A stretch of DNA of 64,000 nucleotides from Bacilli bacterium (GTDB lineage Bacteria > Bacillota_I > Bacilli_A > RF39 > UBA660), in the NCBI GenBank assembly GCA_017409785.1, contig JAFQSD010000001.1, positions 124,001 through 188,000 of the forward strand. Direction: 5' to 3'. A program made the translations under genes and the position numbers. The notes under the pieces are model-generated. The model had not been told where the DNA came from. It was given only the letters and a program-made list of their open reading frames with translations, and searched no databases. Of this stretch, positions 27,625 to 35,429 are shown piece by piece; position 1 is the stretch's first letter; each line of letters opens with the position of its first letter.

Positions 27625-28191
27625 ATGGAATTTATTGAAGAAATTAAAAAGTTAGAAAATACATATCAACATAGTGAAGAATTTATTATAACAGAAGGAA
27701 CTTCCCCAATAATAATTACAAACATTCCTAAAAAAGATAGTAATGAGTTATCAGAACAATATACGCGTGCTATCGCAAGATTTGTTGCTGCTAATACAAA
27801 CTCAACATATCTAGTTAAAACAAAAGATAGAATTGCATATTCTGAAGAAGAACTAAAAAATAAATTAACTTCTCTAATAGAAAAAAATAAAGTAACAATA
27901 CTTATAAATCTATCAAATACTACTGAAGAAAATGATATAGTTTATGAATTTCCAAACATCACAGAAAGTAACTATTCAATACTAAAAGAATTAGAAGATG
28001 CTTTTCATGAAGCGGGAATTACCAATGACAAACAAATAGAATCAAAATTAGACTTTAAAGAACTAAATATAGATGTAATAAACATTGGTATAAATGAAAA
28101 ATGTCGTAATATAGATAATCCAGATAAATTAAATATGATATGTATTGCCTTAATAAATTATATTAAAATGTATACTAATTACACAGATTAA
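27625..28191 (+). CDS. hypothetical protein
   Basis: 188 residues, soluble, no clear family. It opens IEEIKKLENTYQHSEEFIITEGTSPIIITNIPKKDSNELSEQYTRAIARFVAANTNSTYLVKTKDR and ends NIDVINIGINEKCRNIDNPDKLNMICIALINYIKMY. The layout (hydrophobic strand after xEGTSPIIIT, then helix with TRAIARFVA, and a late INIGINEKCRN strand) faintly resembles N-formylglutamate amidohydrolase-like proteins, but the catalytic Zn ligands of that family are not evident. Starts 1 nt after the preceding stop; ribosome binding site AAAGGAGAG. Co-transcribed with its neighbours. Confidence 0.55.
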   Translation: MEFIEEIKKLENTYQHSEEFIITEGTSPIIITNIPKKDSNELSEQYTRAIARFVAANTNSTYLVKTKDRIAYSEEELKNKLTSLIEKNKVTILINLSNTTEENDIVYEFPNITESNYSILKELEDAFHEAGITNDKQIESKLDFKELNIDVINIGINEKCRNIDNPDKLNMICIALINYIKMYTNYTD

Positions 28192-28208
28192 TAAAAGGAG
28201 GGATAAGG

Positions 28209-29894
28209 TTGATTCAAGATAAAATAAATGCTATTAAAATAACAGAAACAAAAATCAAAAATATTATCAAAAGAATTGAAGAACAAACAAATAAATTATC
28301 AAAAGAAAAAAACTATGATAATCAATTAAAAATAATAGAATTAATATGTAAAGATAGAAATAAATATCTAACATATTATTGGACTAGCTACATCGGATAT
28401 CTAAAAAATATTAAAGATGAAAAGTATCTAAAATCAGAAACAATTATGGCTAAATATGAAGGTGAATATAATAATGCAGTCTATAAGTTTTTTGAAACAA
28501 TAGATAGTATTAAAGAAAAAAATCACATAGTAAAAAATTATGGAAAAAGATTTATTAACTTAGCTCATAATCAAAAACTATTATTATCTGATAGAACAGA
28601 TTTATTTGAAGAAGAATTATCTCTTCGTAAAGAATATAGAAAAGTTTTAAATAATATTCGTATAAATTTTAATAATGAAGAATTATCATTAATAAAACTA
28701 AATAAATATCTTCAAGATCCTAATGAAGAATTAAGAAAAGAAGCATATGATAAAAGATATGAGGCTTTATTAAATGTCTCAAATGACTTAGAACAAATCT
28801 TTAATAAACTATTAGAAGTAAGACAAAAAATTGCACTATCAGCAAACTTTAAAAATTACACGGACTTTAGTTTTATTAAAATGAATAGAGTAGACTACAC
28901 AGAAAAAGATTTAAGAATATTTAAAGATGCAATTCATAAATATTTTGTTCCATTGGCTGAAAAACTAAAAACATCACAAGCCAAACGTCTTAATGAAGAA
29001 ACCTTGTCATATTATAATGCATCATTCTTATTTAAAGATGGAAATGCTAAAGCTAAATATGATCTAAATGGAATCCTTACTGAATTACAAAAGATATTTA
29101 CTGATATAGATAAAGAATACGGAAAATTATTTAAATTAATGTTAGAAAATAATTTAATTGATTTAGAAGAAAGAGAAAATAAAAGTGCTGGAGGAATAGC
29201 AACATTCTTACCAGAACTAAAAGTTCCAATCTTTATTAAAAGATATATGGATAATTCTCAAAACTTTATAGCCATTACTCATGAATTTGGTCATTCACTA
29301 CAACTATATTTAAATAAAGATAAACTTCTTCATGAAAATAGATGGCCAACGTTTGATATATGTGAAATACATTCAACTACAATGGAACTATTAGTAAGTG
29401 AGTATGTAGAAAGAATATATAAAGAAGATACTAATAAGCATTTAATAACGCATTATACAAATTTAATAGAAATTTTAATTCGTACTTCAGCGGTTGATGA
29501 TTTTAAAACAATGATTTATAATGGAAATATAAAAGATTCCAAAGAAGTAAATGAAATATGGAAAAGTATTTCTAAAAAATATTATCCAAGTATTAACTAT
29601 GAATTAGAATATTTCAAAAATGGAATCACGTGGCAAGCAGACATAAATAGGATAGATGATCCATTTTATGGAATTGATTATGCTCTTGCCACAATTTATG
29701 CTTTATCTTTTTATCAAAAATATAAACAAGATAAAAAACTGGGTTTAGAAATCTTTACAAACTTCTGTAAAGATGGTGGCGAAATTTCTTTCAAAGAAAT
29801 TGCCACAAAATACAATTTACTAAGTCCTTTTAACGAGCAAGACTTAATTGAACTTTCAAAGTTTTTAGAAAATTTATTAACAAAATTATTTTAA
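28209..29894 (+). CDS. M3 family oligoendopeptidase (PepF type)
   Basis: Zinc oligopeptidase of 561 residues that degrades short peptides in the cytoplasm. Zinc motif HEFGH with first His at residue 358 (AITHEFGHSLQLYL), and the third ligand Glu in EIHSTTMELLVSEY about 28 residues later. The N-terminal helical M3 region and length match family norms. The start is TTG 28209: a full AAAAGGAGGG ribosome binding site (28194-28202) lies 6 nt upstream and no nearby in-frame ATG fits. It closes the operon-like run from 27063. Confidence 0.92.
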   Translation: MIQDKINAIKITETKIKNIIKRIEEQTNKLSKEKNYDNQLKIIELICKDRNKYLTYYWTSYIGYLKNIKDEKYLKSETIMAKYEGEYNNAVYKFFETIDSIKEKNHIVKNYGKRFINLAHNQKLLLSDRTDLFEEELSLRKEYRKVLNNIRINFNNEELSLIKLNKYLQDPNEELRKEAYDKRYEALLNVSNDLEQIFNKLLEVRQKIALSANFKNYTDFSFIKMNRVDYTEKDLRIFKDAIHKYFVPLAEKLKTSQAKRLNEETLSYYNASFLFKDGNAKAKYDLNGILTELQKIFTDIDKEYGKLFKLMLENNLIDLEERENKSAGGIATFLPELKVPIFIKRYMDNSQNFIAITHEFGHSLQLYLNKDKLLHENRWPTFDICEIHSTTMELLVSEYVERIYKEDTNKHLITHYTNLIEILIRTSAVDDFKTMIYNGNIKDSKEVNEIWKSISKKYYPSINYELEYFKNGITWQADINRIDDPFYGIDYALATIYALSFYQKYKQDKKLGLEIFTNFCKDGGEISFKEIATKYNLLSPFNEQDLIELSKFLENLLTKLF

Positions 29895-29918
29895 TATTAA
29901 TAATATGTTAATAACATA

Positions 29919-29947
29919 TTGACAAAAACACAAAAATATAGTATAAT
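29919..29947 (+). promoter_or_regulatory. consensus promoter of the manganese riboswitch transcript
   Basis: TTGACA (29919-29924), exactly 17 bp, TATAAT (29942-29947): both hexamers match consensus, indicating strong constitutive initiation that the riboswitch then gates. Confidence 0.92.
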
Positions 29948-29955
29948 TATAGTCA

Positions 29956-30058
29956 TGTTGAGAGGGAGTAGTCCTTAAAGGTTATAATACGTCATCAAGG
30001 TATTCTAAAAAATCCCGTATTATAAAAAGTATTAACAATAATTTGGACGAGACTTTTA
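29956..30058 (+). ncRNA. yybP-ykoY type manganese riboswitch aptamer
   Basis: AGAG (29961-29964) pairs with CUUU after the conserved 3' GACGAGAC (P1). GUCC (29971-29974) pairs with GGAC (30045-30048) (P2). UUAUAAUACG (29982-29991) pairs perfectly with CGUAUUAUAA (30016-30025) (P3). The invariant L1 sequence GGGAGUAG, the GUCAUCA of L3 (29991-29997) and the CCCG before the P3 return strand match the family. The class senses Mn2+ and normally turns on Mn efflux genes. It sits 10-15 nt after a consensus promoter. Confidence 0.85.
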
Positions 30059-30084
30059 CATTAATGTAAGAGTCTCGTTTTTTG
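30049..30084 (+). terminator. expression-platform terminator of the manganese riboswitch
   Basis: GAGACTTTTACAT (30049-30061), TA, ATGTAAGAGTCTC (30064-30076) with one G-U pair, then six T. The 5' arm uses the P1 strand GAGACUUU of the aptamer, so ligand-stabilised P1 should prevent termination: an ON switch. Confidence 0.88.
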
Positions 30085-30126
30085 TTTTTGTAGAGCTCTC
30101 CCAAATGTAAAATATTTCTCTCACAG

Positions 30127-30145
30127 ATTTTGTTACAAACAAAAT
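30127..30145 (+). other. leader hairpin before the riboswitch-controlled gene
   Basis: ATTTTGTT (30127-30134), ACA, AACAAAAT (30138-30145), an 8-bp stem with no T run, 35 nt upstream of the ribosome binding site. Significance unknown. The rest of the 30085-30180 leader is AT-rich with nothing else I can support. Confidence 0.45.
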
Positions 30146-30192
30146 GTAAAAAACAAAATATACATTTTTTAAAACAAAAGGAGGAATATTTT

Positions 30193-30783
30193 ATGGAAAA
30201 GAAAATCGTTTTAAAAAGTATAAAACCTGAAGAATATGGAGATGTAGAAGTAACTTGTCGTGTTATTGAAAATGCTGATATTAATGCTTACTTAGCAACA
30301 ATACCAGAAGAAAGAAGAATTCGTGCTACAAAAGTAGCTCCAGTTGAAGCTAAACCTGGTCAAGTTGGAGAAGAAGTTCACACAGTTTTATTAACTGAAA
30401 GAGATGGTAAAGTGTATATTTTAAGTGAAGAGGATAACACAGTTAGACAACGTGAAGTTGAAGGACAAATGTGTAGTGATATGATCATTACAAACATTCA
30501 CTCAACTTCAAATGAACGTTATGTAGTAAAAGCTGACAAATTCCTTAGAATGTACGTTCCAAATGAAGATGGAACTTTCACACCACAACCAGATGAAAGA
30601 GAATTAGTACAAGTAGATGAAGATATTATTATCAAAACATCTTGGGGTAGTGACGCAGTATGTTTAAAAGGATCATATATTGTAATCTATAATGCTGAAG
30701 AAAATGACTTCAACACAATTGAACAAGGTGCAATGAAATCTACATATAAAGTAACTTCATCAAAACAAAAAAAGTTAAGCTAA
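30193..30783 (+). CDS. unrecognised soluble protein under a manganese riboswitch
   Basis: 196 residues, acidic, no membrane segment or signal peptide, so it is not one of the usual Mn exporters (MntP, TerC, UPF0016, P-type ATPase). Two similar halves can be suspected: N-terminal KIVLKSIKPEEYGDVEVTCRVIENADINAYLATIPEERRIRATKV and a C-terminal beta-rich part ending GSDAVCLKGSYIVIYNAEENDFNTIEQGAMKSTYKVT, which resembles small KGDYIV...TY modules of unknown role. The strong AAAGGAGGAA ribosome binding site and consensus promoter imply high expression when Mn is high. Possible roles are Mn buffering or a Mn-dependent reaction, both pure inference. Confidence 0.75.
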   Translation: MEKKIVLKSIKPEEYGDVEVTCRVIENADINAYLATIPEERRIRATKVAPVEAKPGQVGEEVHTVLLTERDGKVYILSEEDNTVRQREVEGQMCSDMIITNIHSTSNERYVVKADKFLRMYVPNEDGTFTPQPDERELVQVDEDIIIKTSWGSDAVCLKGSYIVIYNAEENDFNTIEQGAMKSTYKVTSSKQKKLS

Positions 30784-30800
30784 CCTAAATAGCTAACAAA

Positions 30801-30828
30801 AAAAGGAGTATCGTAAGATACTCTTTTT
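30801..30828 (+). terminator. intrinsic terminator
   Basis: AAAAGGAGTATC-GTAA-GATACTCTTTTT (30801-30828), ending the riboswitch transcript. Confidence 0.9.
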
Positions 30829-30883
30829 ATTTTGACAAAATTCAACCATATGACTTGCTAGAATGAAAATGAAAGGAGAAATT

Positions 30884-31588
30884 ATGAATAAAGATAGACG
30901 AAGTAAATCATTAATAATAGTGGCACTAGCCCTAACGTTAATGGTTCTAACAGTAGGATTTGCAGCTTTTTCTGAAACTTTAAGTATTTCATCTAGTGCC
31001 ACAGTTACACCAAATGAACAAGACTTTAAAATAACGATTTATGGTTTTAATAGTCTAGATGCAGTATTAGATTTTGAAATGAATGGAACTGTTAATGATG
31101 CTGACTTGTCCACAACACTTTCTTATCCATCACCATCAGGAACGGGCATTACCGGAACAACAGCCCTTATTGATAATTCAACACATACTATTAGTAACAT
31201 TAGTGTCTCGTTAACAAAACCTACAACTGAGTTAGCTTATTATTTTGTAGTAAAGAATGAAGGAAAATATGATGCTTATATAGACCTATCTTCTTATGAA
31301 GCAAACGATGGTGAATATCTAATTATAAATCCCGGTACATGTGTAGCTGGTAAAGATACTACCGATTCTCTAGTACAAGCTACTTGTGAAAACGTTGTAA
31401 GAGCAATAGGAATAACTAACGCTGACAGAACTCCGCTAGAAAATAATGAAACTATTATGGAAATTCCTAAAGGAAAATATATTTATCTAGCATATCTAAT
31501 AGGTTATATGGATACGGAAAATCTAGCAGATGGTCCATTCACAGTATCATTTGATGAATTACAATTAAGTTTTACTACTGCAAAATAA
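30884..31588 (+). CDS. secreted protein, TasA/camelysin-like leader
   Basis: 234 residues. Signal peptide MNKDRRSKSLIIVALALTLM... with a Leu/Val-rich core and GFAAFSETLSISSSATV just after, a pattern shared by many SipW-type or camelysin-like exported proteins of Firmicutes. The mature part is beta-rich, with two Cys in NPGTCVAG and VQATCENV that may form a disulfide. Function unknown; candidates are a fibre subunit or surface protein. Start ATG 30884 follows AAAGGAG; the in-frame ATG at 30863 lies upstream of it and is less likely. Confidence 0.7.
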   Translation: MNKDRRSKSLIIVALALTLMVLTVGFAAFSETLSISSSATVTPNEQDFKITIYGFNSLDAVLDFEMNGTVNDADLSTTLSYPSPSGTGITGTTALIDNSTHTISNISVSLTKPTTELAYYFVVKNEGKYDAYIDLSSYEANDGEYLIINPGTCVAGKDTTDSLVQATCENVVRAIGITNADRTPLENNETIMEIPKGKYIYLAYLIGYMDTENLADGPFTVSFDELQLSFTTAK

Positions 31589-31613
31589 AAAAGAACTAAT
31601 ATAGTTCTTTTTA
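31588..31613. terminator. bidirectional terminator between convergent genes
   Basis: AAAAAGAACTA-ATA-TAGTTCTTTTT (31588-31612). It serves the + strand secreted-protein gene and overlaps the stop codon of the minus-strand acyltransferase-like gene. Confidence 0.85.
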
Positions 31614-32432
31614 TAATTCAATTTTCTTATCTACATCTTCATCTAATAATTTTGGATTTTCTAAGATATATTTAAGCATCTTTATTGATTTAGCAAAATA
31701 TATTCCATCAGCAATTCTTTCATCTAAAGTAAAACCAATATCAACATACTTTTTATTATCTTCTTCTTGAATAACCCCGACTGTTGCAATGATAGAATTA
31801 TTACCATAATTATTTAAATGATGATAACAACAATTTGCTTTAACACTACCTAAGTTAGAAAACATAACAGTCGTAAAGTTAATATCTCCATCACTTAAGA
31901 AACTAGGAAGAATACCATGATAATCTAACCATCTAACTAAACTCATCACAAGATTAAGTAACCATCTTGGAAACTTAGTTACAACACCTAAAATATCATT
32001 CATTCCATTTGAATTATCATTTCTTGTTTTAGAAACAATACTTAATACTTTCTCACTTAGGGTTTTAAGATTCATATTATTCTTAACATCCAAAATGATT
32101 AATCTTTCTTCAGCATTATCTTCCAATTTATTCTTAGCCACAAAGCCAAATAACATATTTGTTCGGTCATAATATCTTTGGCCAGAAATAAATCTATTTA
32201 ATAAAGGTCGATTATAAACTGTTTTAGCAGTAGCAGTTATTACCGCATGAAACAAAGTTATTTTTTCGTGTTTTTCTTTACCTTCATTGATTTTATCTAA
32301 ATACTTTAATAAATTAGTAACATCAATTCTTTCAACATAATATACTTCTGCTTCAGTTCTTTTCTTCATTAAGAATGGCATAATCCCATGAACAGAATCA
32401 ACATTCTTAACTCGTACACAATTTTTTCTCAT
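31611..32432 (-). CDS. 2-oxoacid dehydrogenase E2 / CAT-like acyltransferase domain protein
   Basis: 273 residues on the minus strand. It consists only of the catalytic-domain fold of dihydrolipoyl acyltransferases and chloramphenicol acetyltransferase: KVTLFHAVITATAKTVYNRPLLNRFI near the N-terminus, NFTTVMFSNLGSV in the middle, and VDIGFTLDERIADGIYFAKSIKML at the end. In active E2 enzymes the last motif is DHRxxDG; here it reads DERIADG, so the catalytic His is replaced by Glu. No lipoyl or subunit-binding domain is present and no E1/E3 genes are nearby. It probably binds an acyl-CoA or has another role. Start at 32432 follows GAGGTG; longer starts lack a ribosome binding site. Confidence 0.75.
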   Translation of the reverse strand: MRKNCVRVKNVDSVHGIMPFLMKKRTEAEVYYVERIDVTNLLKYLDKINEGKEKHEKITLFHAVITATAKTVYNRPLLNRFISGQRYYDRTNMLFGFVAKNKLEDNAEERLIILDVKNNMNLKTLSEKVLSIVSKTRNDNSNGMNDILGVVTKFPRWLLNLVMSLVRWLDYHGILPSFLSDGDINFTTVMFSNLGSVKANCCYHHLNNYGNNSIIATVGVIQEEDNKKYVDIGFTLDERIADGIYFAKSIKMLKYILENPKLLDEDVDKKIEL

Positions 32433-32589
32433 TGAAAACACCTCATATACATAAATTTTATCATTTCTAAAAAAACTATACAAGTGTCAAACGTTTTGTC
32501 AATGTATTGTAAATTAGACAAGTATCTTAATTCATCAAATAAAAATTATGATAAACTATAATAGTAATATAAAGGATAGGGGCATATTT

Positions 32590-33177
32590 ATGAGAATAGG
32601 AATCGACATAGATGATACAATTACAAACTCATATAAAGAAATATTTGAACAAATAGGTAAATACTATAATGTTAATAGTTATTATCTAATCGAAGAAGGA
32701 TATAAATATGAAGATGTATCACGTGATAATGAAAATTTTCCAAATTATAATAATTTCTGTCGTACTGTTGTAGAAAATCTCTTAAAGACTGTTTCTATTA
32801 AACATGGTGCAAAAGAAATTATAAAAAAACTTCAAGATGAAGGAAATGAAATAATTCTAATTACTGCACGTGATTATGAAGAATTTTCTGCACCATACGA
32901 TATTACAAGACAATTCCTAAAGGATAATAACATTTCTTATAACAAACTATATATTGGAATAAAAGAAAAAGGACGTTTCTGCAGAGAAAATAATATAGAT
33001 GTATTAATTGATGATAGTATAACTCATTGTCGTTCTGCTAAAGAAAACAATATACCACACTTATTATTAGATAATACTTTTAATAGAGATGTTCAAGGAT
33101 TAGATCGAGTATATGGTTGGTATGATACATATAACGCTTTACAAAACTTAAAAAATGCTAAGACACAAGAATCATAG
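32590..33177 (+). CDS. 5'-nucleotidase of the deoxyribonucleotidase (NT5C) HAD family
   Basis: 195 residues. HAD motif I DIDDT (D6, D8) right at the N-terminus, motif II in IILITARDYEE, motif III/IV in VLIDDSITHCRSA. This set and the length match the NT5C-like 5'(3')-deoxyribonucleotidase family that dephosphorylates pyrimidine nucleotides; exact substrate uncertain. Start is ATG 32590 behind GGATAGGGG; the upstream in-frame ATG at 32548 is in the promoter area. A terminator encloses its stop codon. Confidence 0.85.
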   Translation: MRIGIDIDDTITNSYKEIFEQIGKYYNVNSYYLIEEGYKYEDVSRDNENFPNYNNFCRTVVENLLKTVSIKHGAKEIIKKLQDEGNEIILITARDYEEFSAPYDITRQFLKDNNISYNKLYIGIKEKGRFCRENNIDVLIDDSITHCRSAKENNIPHLLLDNTFNRDVQGLDRVYGWYDTYNALQNLKNAKTQES

Positions 33178-33190
33178 ATTCTTGTTTTTT
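33165..33190 (+). terminator. intrinsic terminator
   Basis: ACAAGAATC-ATA-GATTCTTGT (33165-33185) then T tract. The loop contains the TAG stop region of the nucleotidase gene. Confidence 0.85.
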
Positions 33191-33249
33191 GTTGAAACAA
33201 CAAGAAATTTATAGTATAATATGACTCATCAAAGAAAGGGGTTAGTAAA

Positions 33250-34182
33250 ATGCCAATGATCAGTAAACTTGAATTAGCAAATGATTTAATCAACGGTAGA
33301 TTTGTTCATTATACCGATCATTATAGTTTTCAAAGACTATATCCCTTTTGTAATGAAAATGTATCTGGCTATATGGACTTTCTAAATTTAGAAGGAAAAT
33401 CAGTTTTAACAGTAGGTTCATCTGCCGATCAAGCAATAAGTGCTATTGCTAGAGGTTCTAAAGATATAACAGTATTAGATATTTGTCCTTTCACAGAAGA
33501 TTATTTTTATCTAAAAAAATCAGCTATTGAAACTATAGATAAAAAAGACTTTGAAAGATTACTATTTTATAAAGATTACCCACGTACTTTTAAAAATAAT
33601 AGACATCCATTCGCTTTAAAAGATTATCCAGAATTATTAGCTCATCTTCAAACTCAGAATGAAGAATCTCATAATTTATGGTTAACTTTATCTAATACAT
33701 ATAGTGGTGAAATAATAAGAAAAAATCTTTTCACACAAGACGAAGAAAAACCATCTGTCACAAGACAATTAACTGACTATTTAAAATCAGAAAAAACTTA
33801 TTTAAAAACTCGAGAACGTCTAGCTGGTGTAACACCACACTTTATAAATGCTAATATTACACATGGTATACCAACAGATAAAAAATTCGATACCATTATT
33901 TTATCCAATCTAACTACTTATCTAAATCTAGAAGAAATAGAAAGATTATTAGATTCTCTAATTCCACACCTTAACGATGGTGGACAAATAATGTTAGGCT
34001 ATATGTATCGTACTGATGAATATTCAACATATCAAGAAGAGTGGGATGTTATATACCATATAGATAAAATAAAAGGATTAAATCCTGATATTGAAGTTAA
34101 ATCATTCCAAGGTGTCAAAGGGGTATTATTTGAAACACCTCATATGAAAGATGCCGTATATGTATATCAAAAGAAAAGATAA
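33250..34182 (+). CDS. SAM-dependent methyltransferase-like protein (DUF3419-like)
   Basis: 310 residues, soluble. A Rossmann SAM-binding start is visible: LNLEGKSVLTVGSSADQAISAIARGSKDITVLDICPFTEDYFYLKKSAI, i.e. glycine-poor motif I followed by an acidic residue ending beta2 (VLDI). Late strands KFDTIILSNLTTYLNLEEIERLLDSLIPHLNDGGQIMLGYMYR and the general layout recall DUF3419/BtaA-like enzymes that use SAM as an aminocarboxypropyl donor, but I cannot confirm this. Monocistronic. Ribosome binding site AAAGGGG. Confidence 0.7.
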   Translation: MPMISKLELANDLINGRFVHYTDHYSFQRLYPFCNENVSGYMDFLNLEGKSVLTVGSSADQAISAIARGSKDITVLDICPFTEDYFYLKKSAIETIDKKDFERLLFYKDYPRTFKNNRHPFALKDYPELLAHLQTQNEESHNLWLTLSNTYSGEIIRKNLFTQDEEKPSVTRQLTDYLKSEKTYLKTRERLAGVTPHFINANITHGIPTDKKFDTIILSNLTTYLNLEEIERLLDSLIPHLNDGGQIMLGYMYRTDEYSTYQEEWDVIYHIDKIKGLNPDIEVKSFQGVKGVLFETPHMKDAVYVYQKKR

Positions 34183-34186
34183 ATTA

Positions 34187-34195
34187 TGTTATAAT
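34187..34195 (+). promoter_or_regulatory. extended -10 promoter
   Basis: TGT + TATAAT (34190-34195), 19 bp before the next start codon. Confidence 0.55.
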
Positions 34196-34214
34196 ACAAA
34201 ATAGAGGTGATTAT

Positions 34215-35429
34215 ATGAAACATATAGTTATAGTTGGTGGAGGAGCAGCAGGTCTAGTTTCTGCTATTTATGCTAAGACACCTAATAATAAAGTAACAAT
34301 TGTAGAAAGAAATTCTTCTTGTGGTAAAAAGATTTTAGCAACAGGAAATGGTAAATGTAATTACTGGAATAGTGATCAAAATCCAAATCACTACCACAGT
34401 TCAAATAATGAACTATTAAAAGAAATAATCACAGATGAGTTAAAAATAGAAGCCTTAAATTTCTTTAATAACTTAGGAATTGTACCTAAAATAAAAAATG
34501 GTTACTATTATCCATTTTCTAATCAAGCAACTACTATTAAAAACGCCTTATTAAGAGAAGTTGCAAAAAAACAAATAGAAATAAAACATGATTTTTTAGT
34601 AGATAAAATTTTAAAGCAAGATAATTACTTTATCATAGAAGGAAATAATGAATCTATTAAAGCTGATAAAGTAATTCTTGCTACTGGGTCATGTGCATCA
34701 CCAAAAACAGGCTCTGATGGTATCGGTTACAAACTATTAAGAAGATTTAATCACAACATTATCGCACCATGCCCAGCTTTAGTTCAACTAAAAACAACAG
34801 GTAGTTATTTAAAAGAATGGTCTGGAATAAGAACCGATGTTACTGTTTCATTATATGAAAATAATACTTTTATTAAAGAAGAATCAGGAGAAATTCAATT
34901 AACTGACTATGGAATTAGTGGTATATGTGTATTTAACTTAAGTAGATTTATCTCTCGTGGTTTATTAGATAATAAAAAAGAAGAAGTATCAATTAATTTC
35001 TTACCATTCATAACTAATAAACCACATGAGTACTTATCTAATCTTTTCAATAATTCTAATTCCATAAAATCTCAATTAGAAGGAATATTAAATAATAAGT
35101 TAGTTTCCGTCATACTAAGAGAAGCAAAAATAAACGAAAACACTTCATTTAATAACTTATCAGAACAAGAACAAAATAAACTAATTGAAAAACTAATTGA
35201 TTTTAGAGTAACAGTTATCGCAACGAATGATTTTGATCAAGCGCAAGTTTGTTCTGGTGGTTTACCACTAACTGAAATTAATACTAAAACTCTAGAATCA
35301 AATTTAGTTGAAAACTTATATATTGTTGGAGAGTTATTAGACGTAGATGGGGACTGTGGTGGATATAATTTAGGTTTTGCTTGGATGAGTGGAATTATTG
35401 CCGGAAAGGATTGTTCTAAAAATGATTAG
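34215..35429 (+). CDS. FAD-dependent oxidoreductase, HI0933/BaiN-like
   Basis: 404 residues. N-terminal FAD-binding Rossmann motif IVIVGGGAAGLVSAIYAKTP with ERNSSCGKKILATGNGKCNYWN directly after (the conserved GKKxxxTGNGxCN of the HI0933 family). A second FAD contact ATGSCASPKTGSDGIGYKL lies mid-protein, and the C-terminal ...ELLDVDGDCGGYNLGFAWMSGIIAG completes the family pattern. Members are flavoprotein reductases of mostly unknown substrate. The next FAD enzyme gene overlaps its last codons (ATG 35422), so the two are translationally coupled. Confidence 0.88.
   Translation: MKHIVIVGGGAAGLVSAIYAKTPNNKVTIVERNSSCGKKILATGNGKCNYWNSDQNPNHYHSSNNELLKEIITDELKIEALNFFNNLGIVPKIKNGYYYPFSNQATTIKNALLREVAKKQIEIKHDFLVDKILKQDNYFIIEGNNESIKADKVILATGSCASPKTGSDGIGYKLLRRFNHNIIAPCPALVQLKTTGSYLKEWSGIRTDVTVSLYENNTFIKEESGEIQLTDYGISGICVFNLSRFISRGLLDNKKEEVSINFLPFITNKPHEYLSNLFNNSNSIKSQLEGILNNKLVSVILREAKINENTSFNNLSEQEQNKLIEKLIDFRVTVIATNDFDQAQVCSGGLPLTEINTKTLESNLVENLYIVGELLDVDGDCGGYNLGFAWMSGIIAGKDCSKND

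Noticed and set aside
29885-29918. TAATATTAATAATATGTTAATAACATATT as an origin-type or regulator site
   Set aside because: It is AT-rich with partial symmetry, common in this genome, and the strong promoter and riboswitch explain the region.
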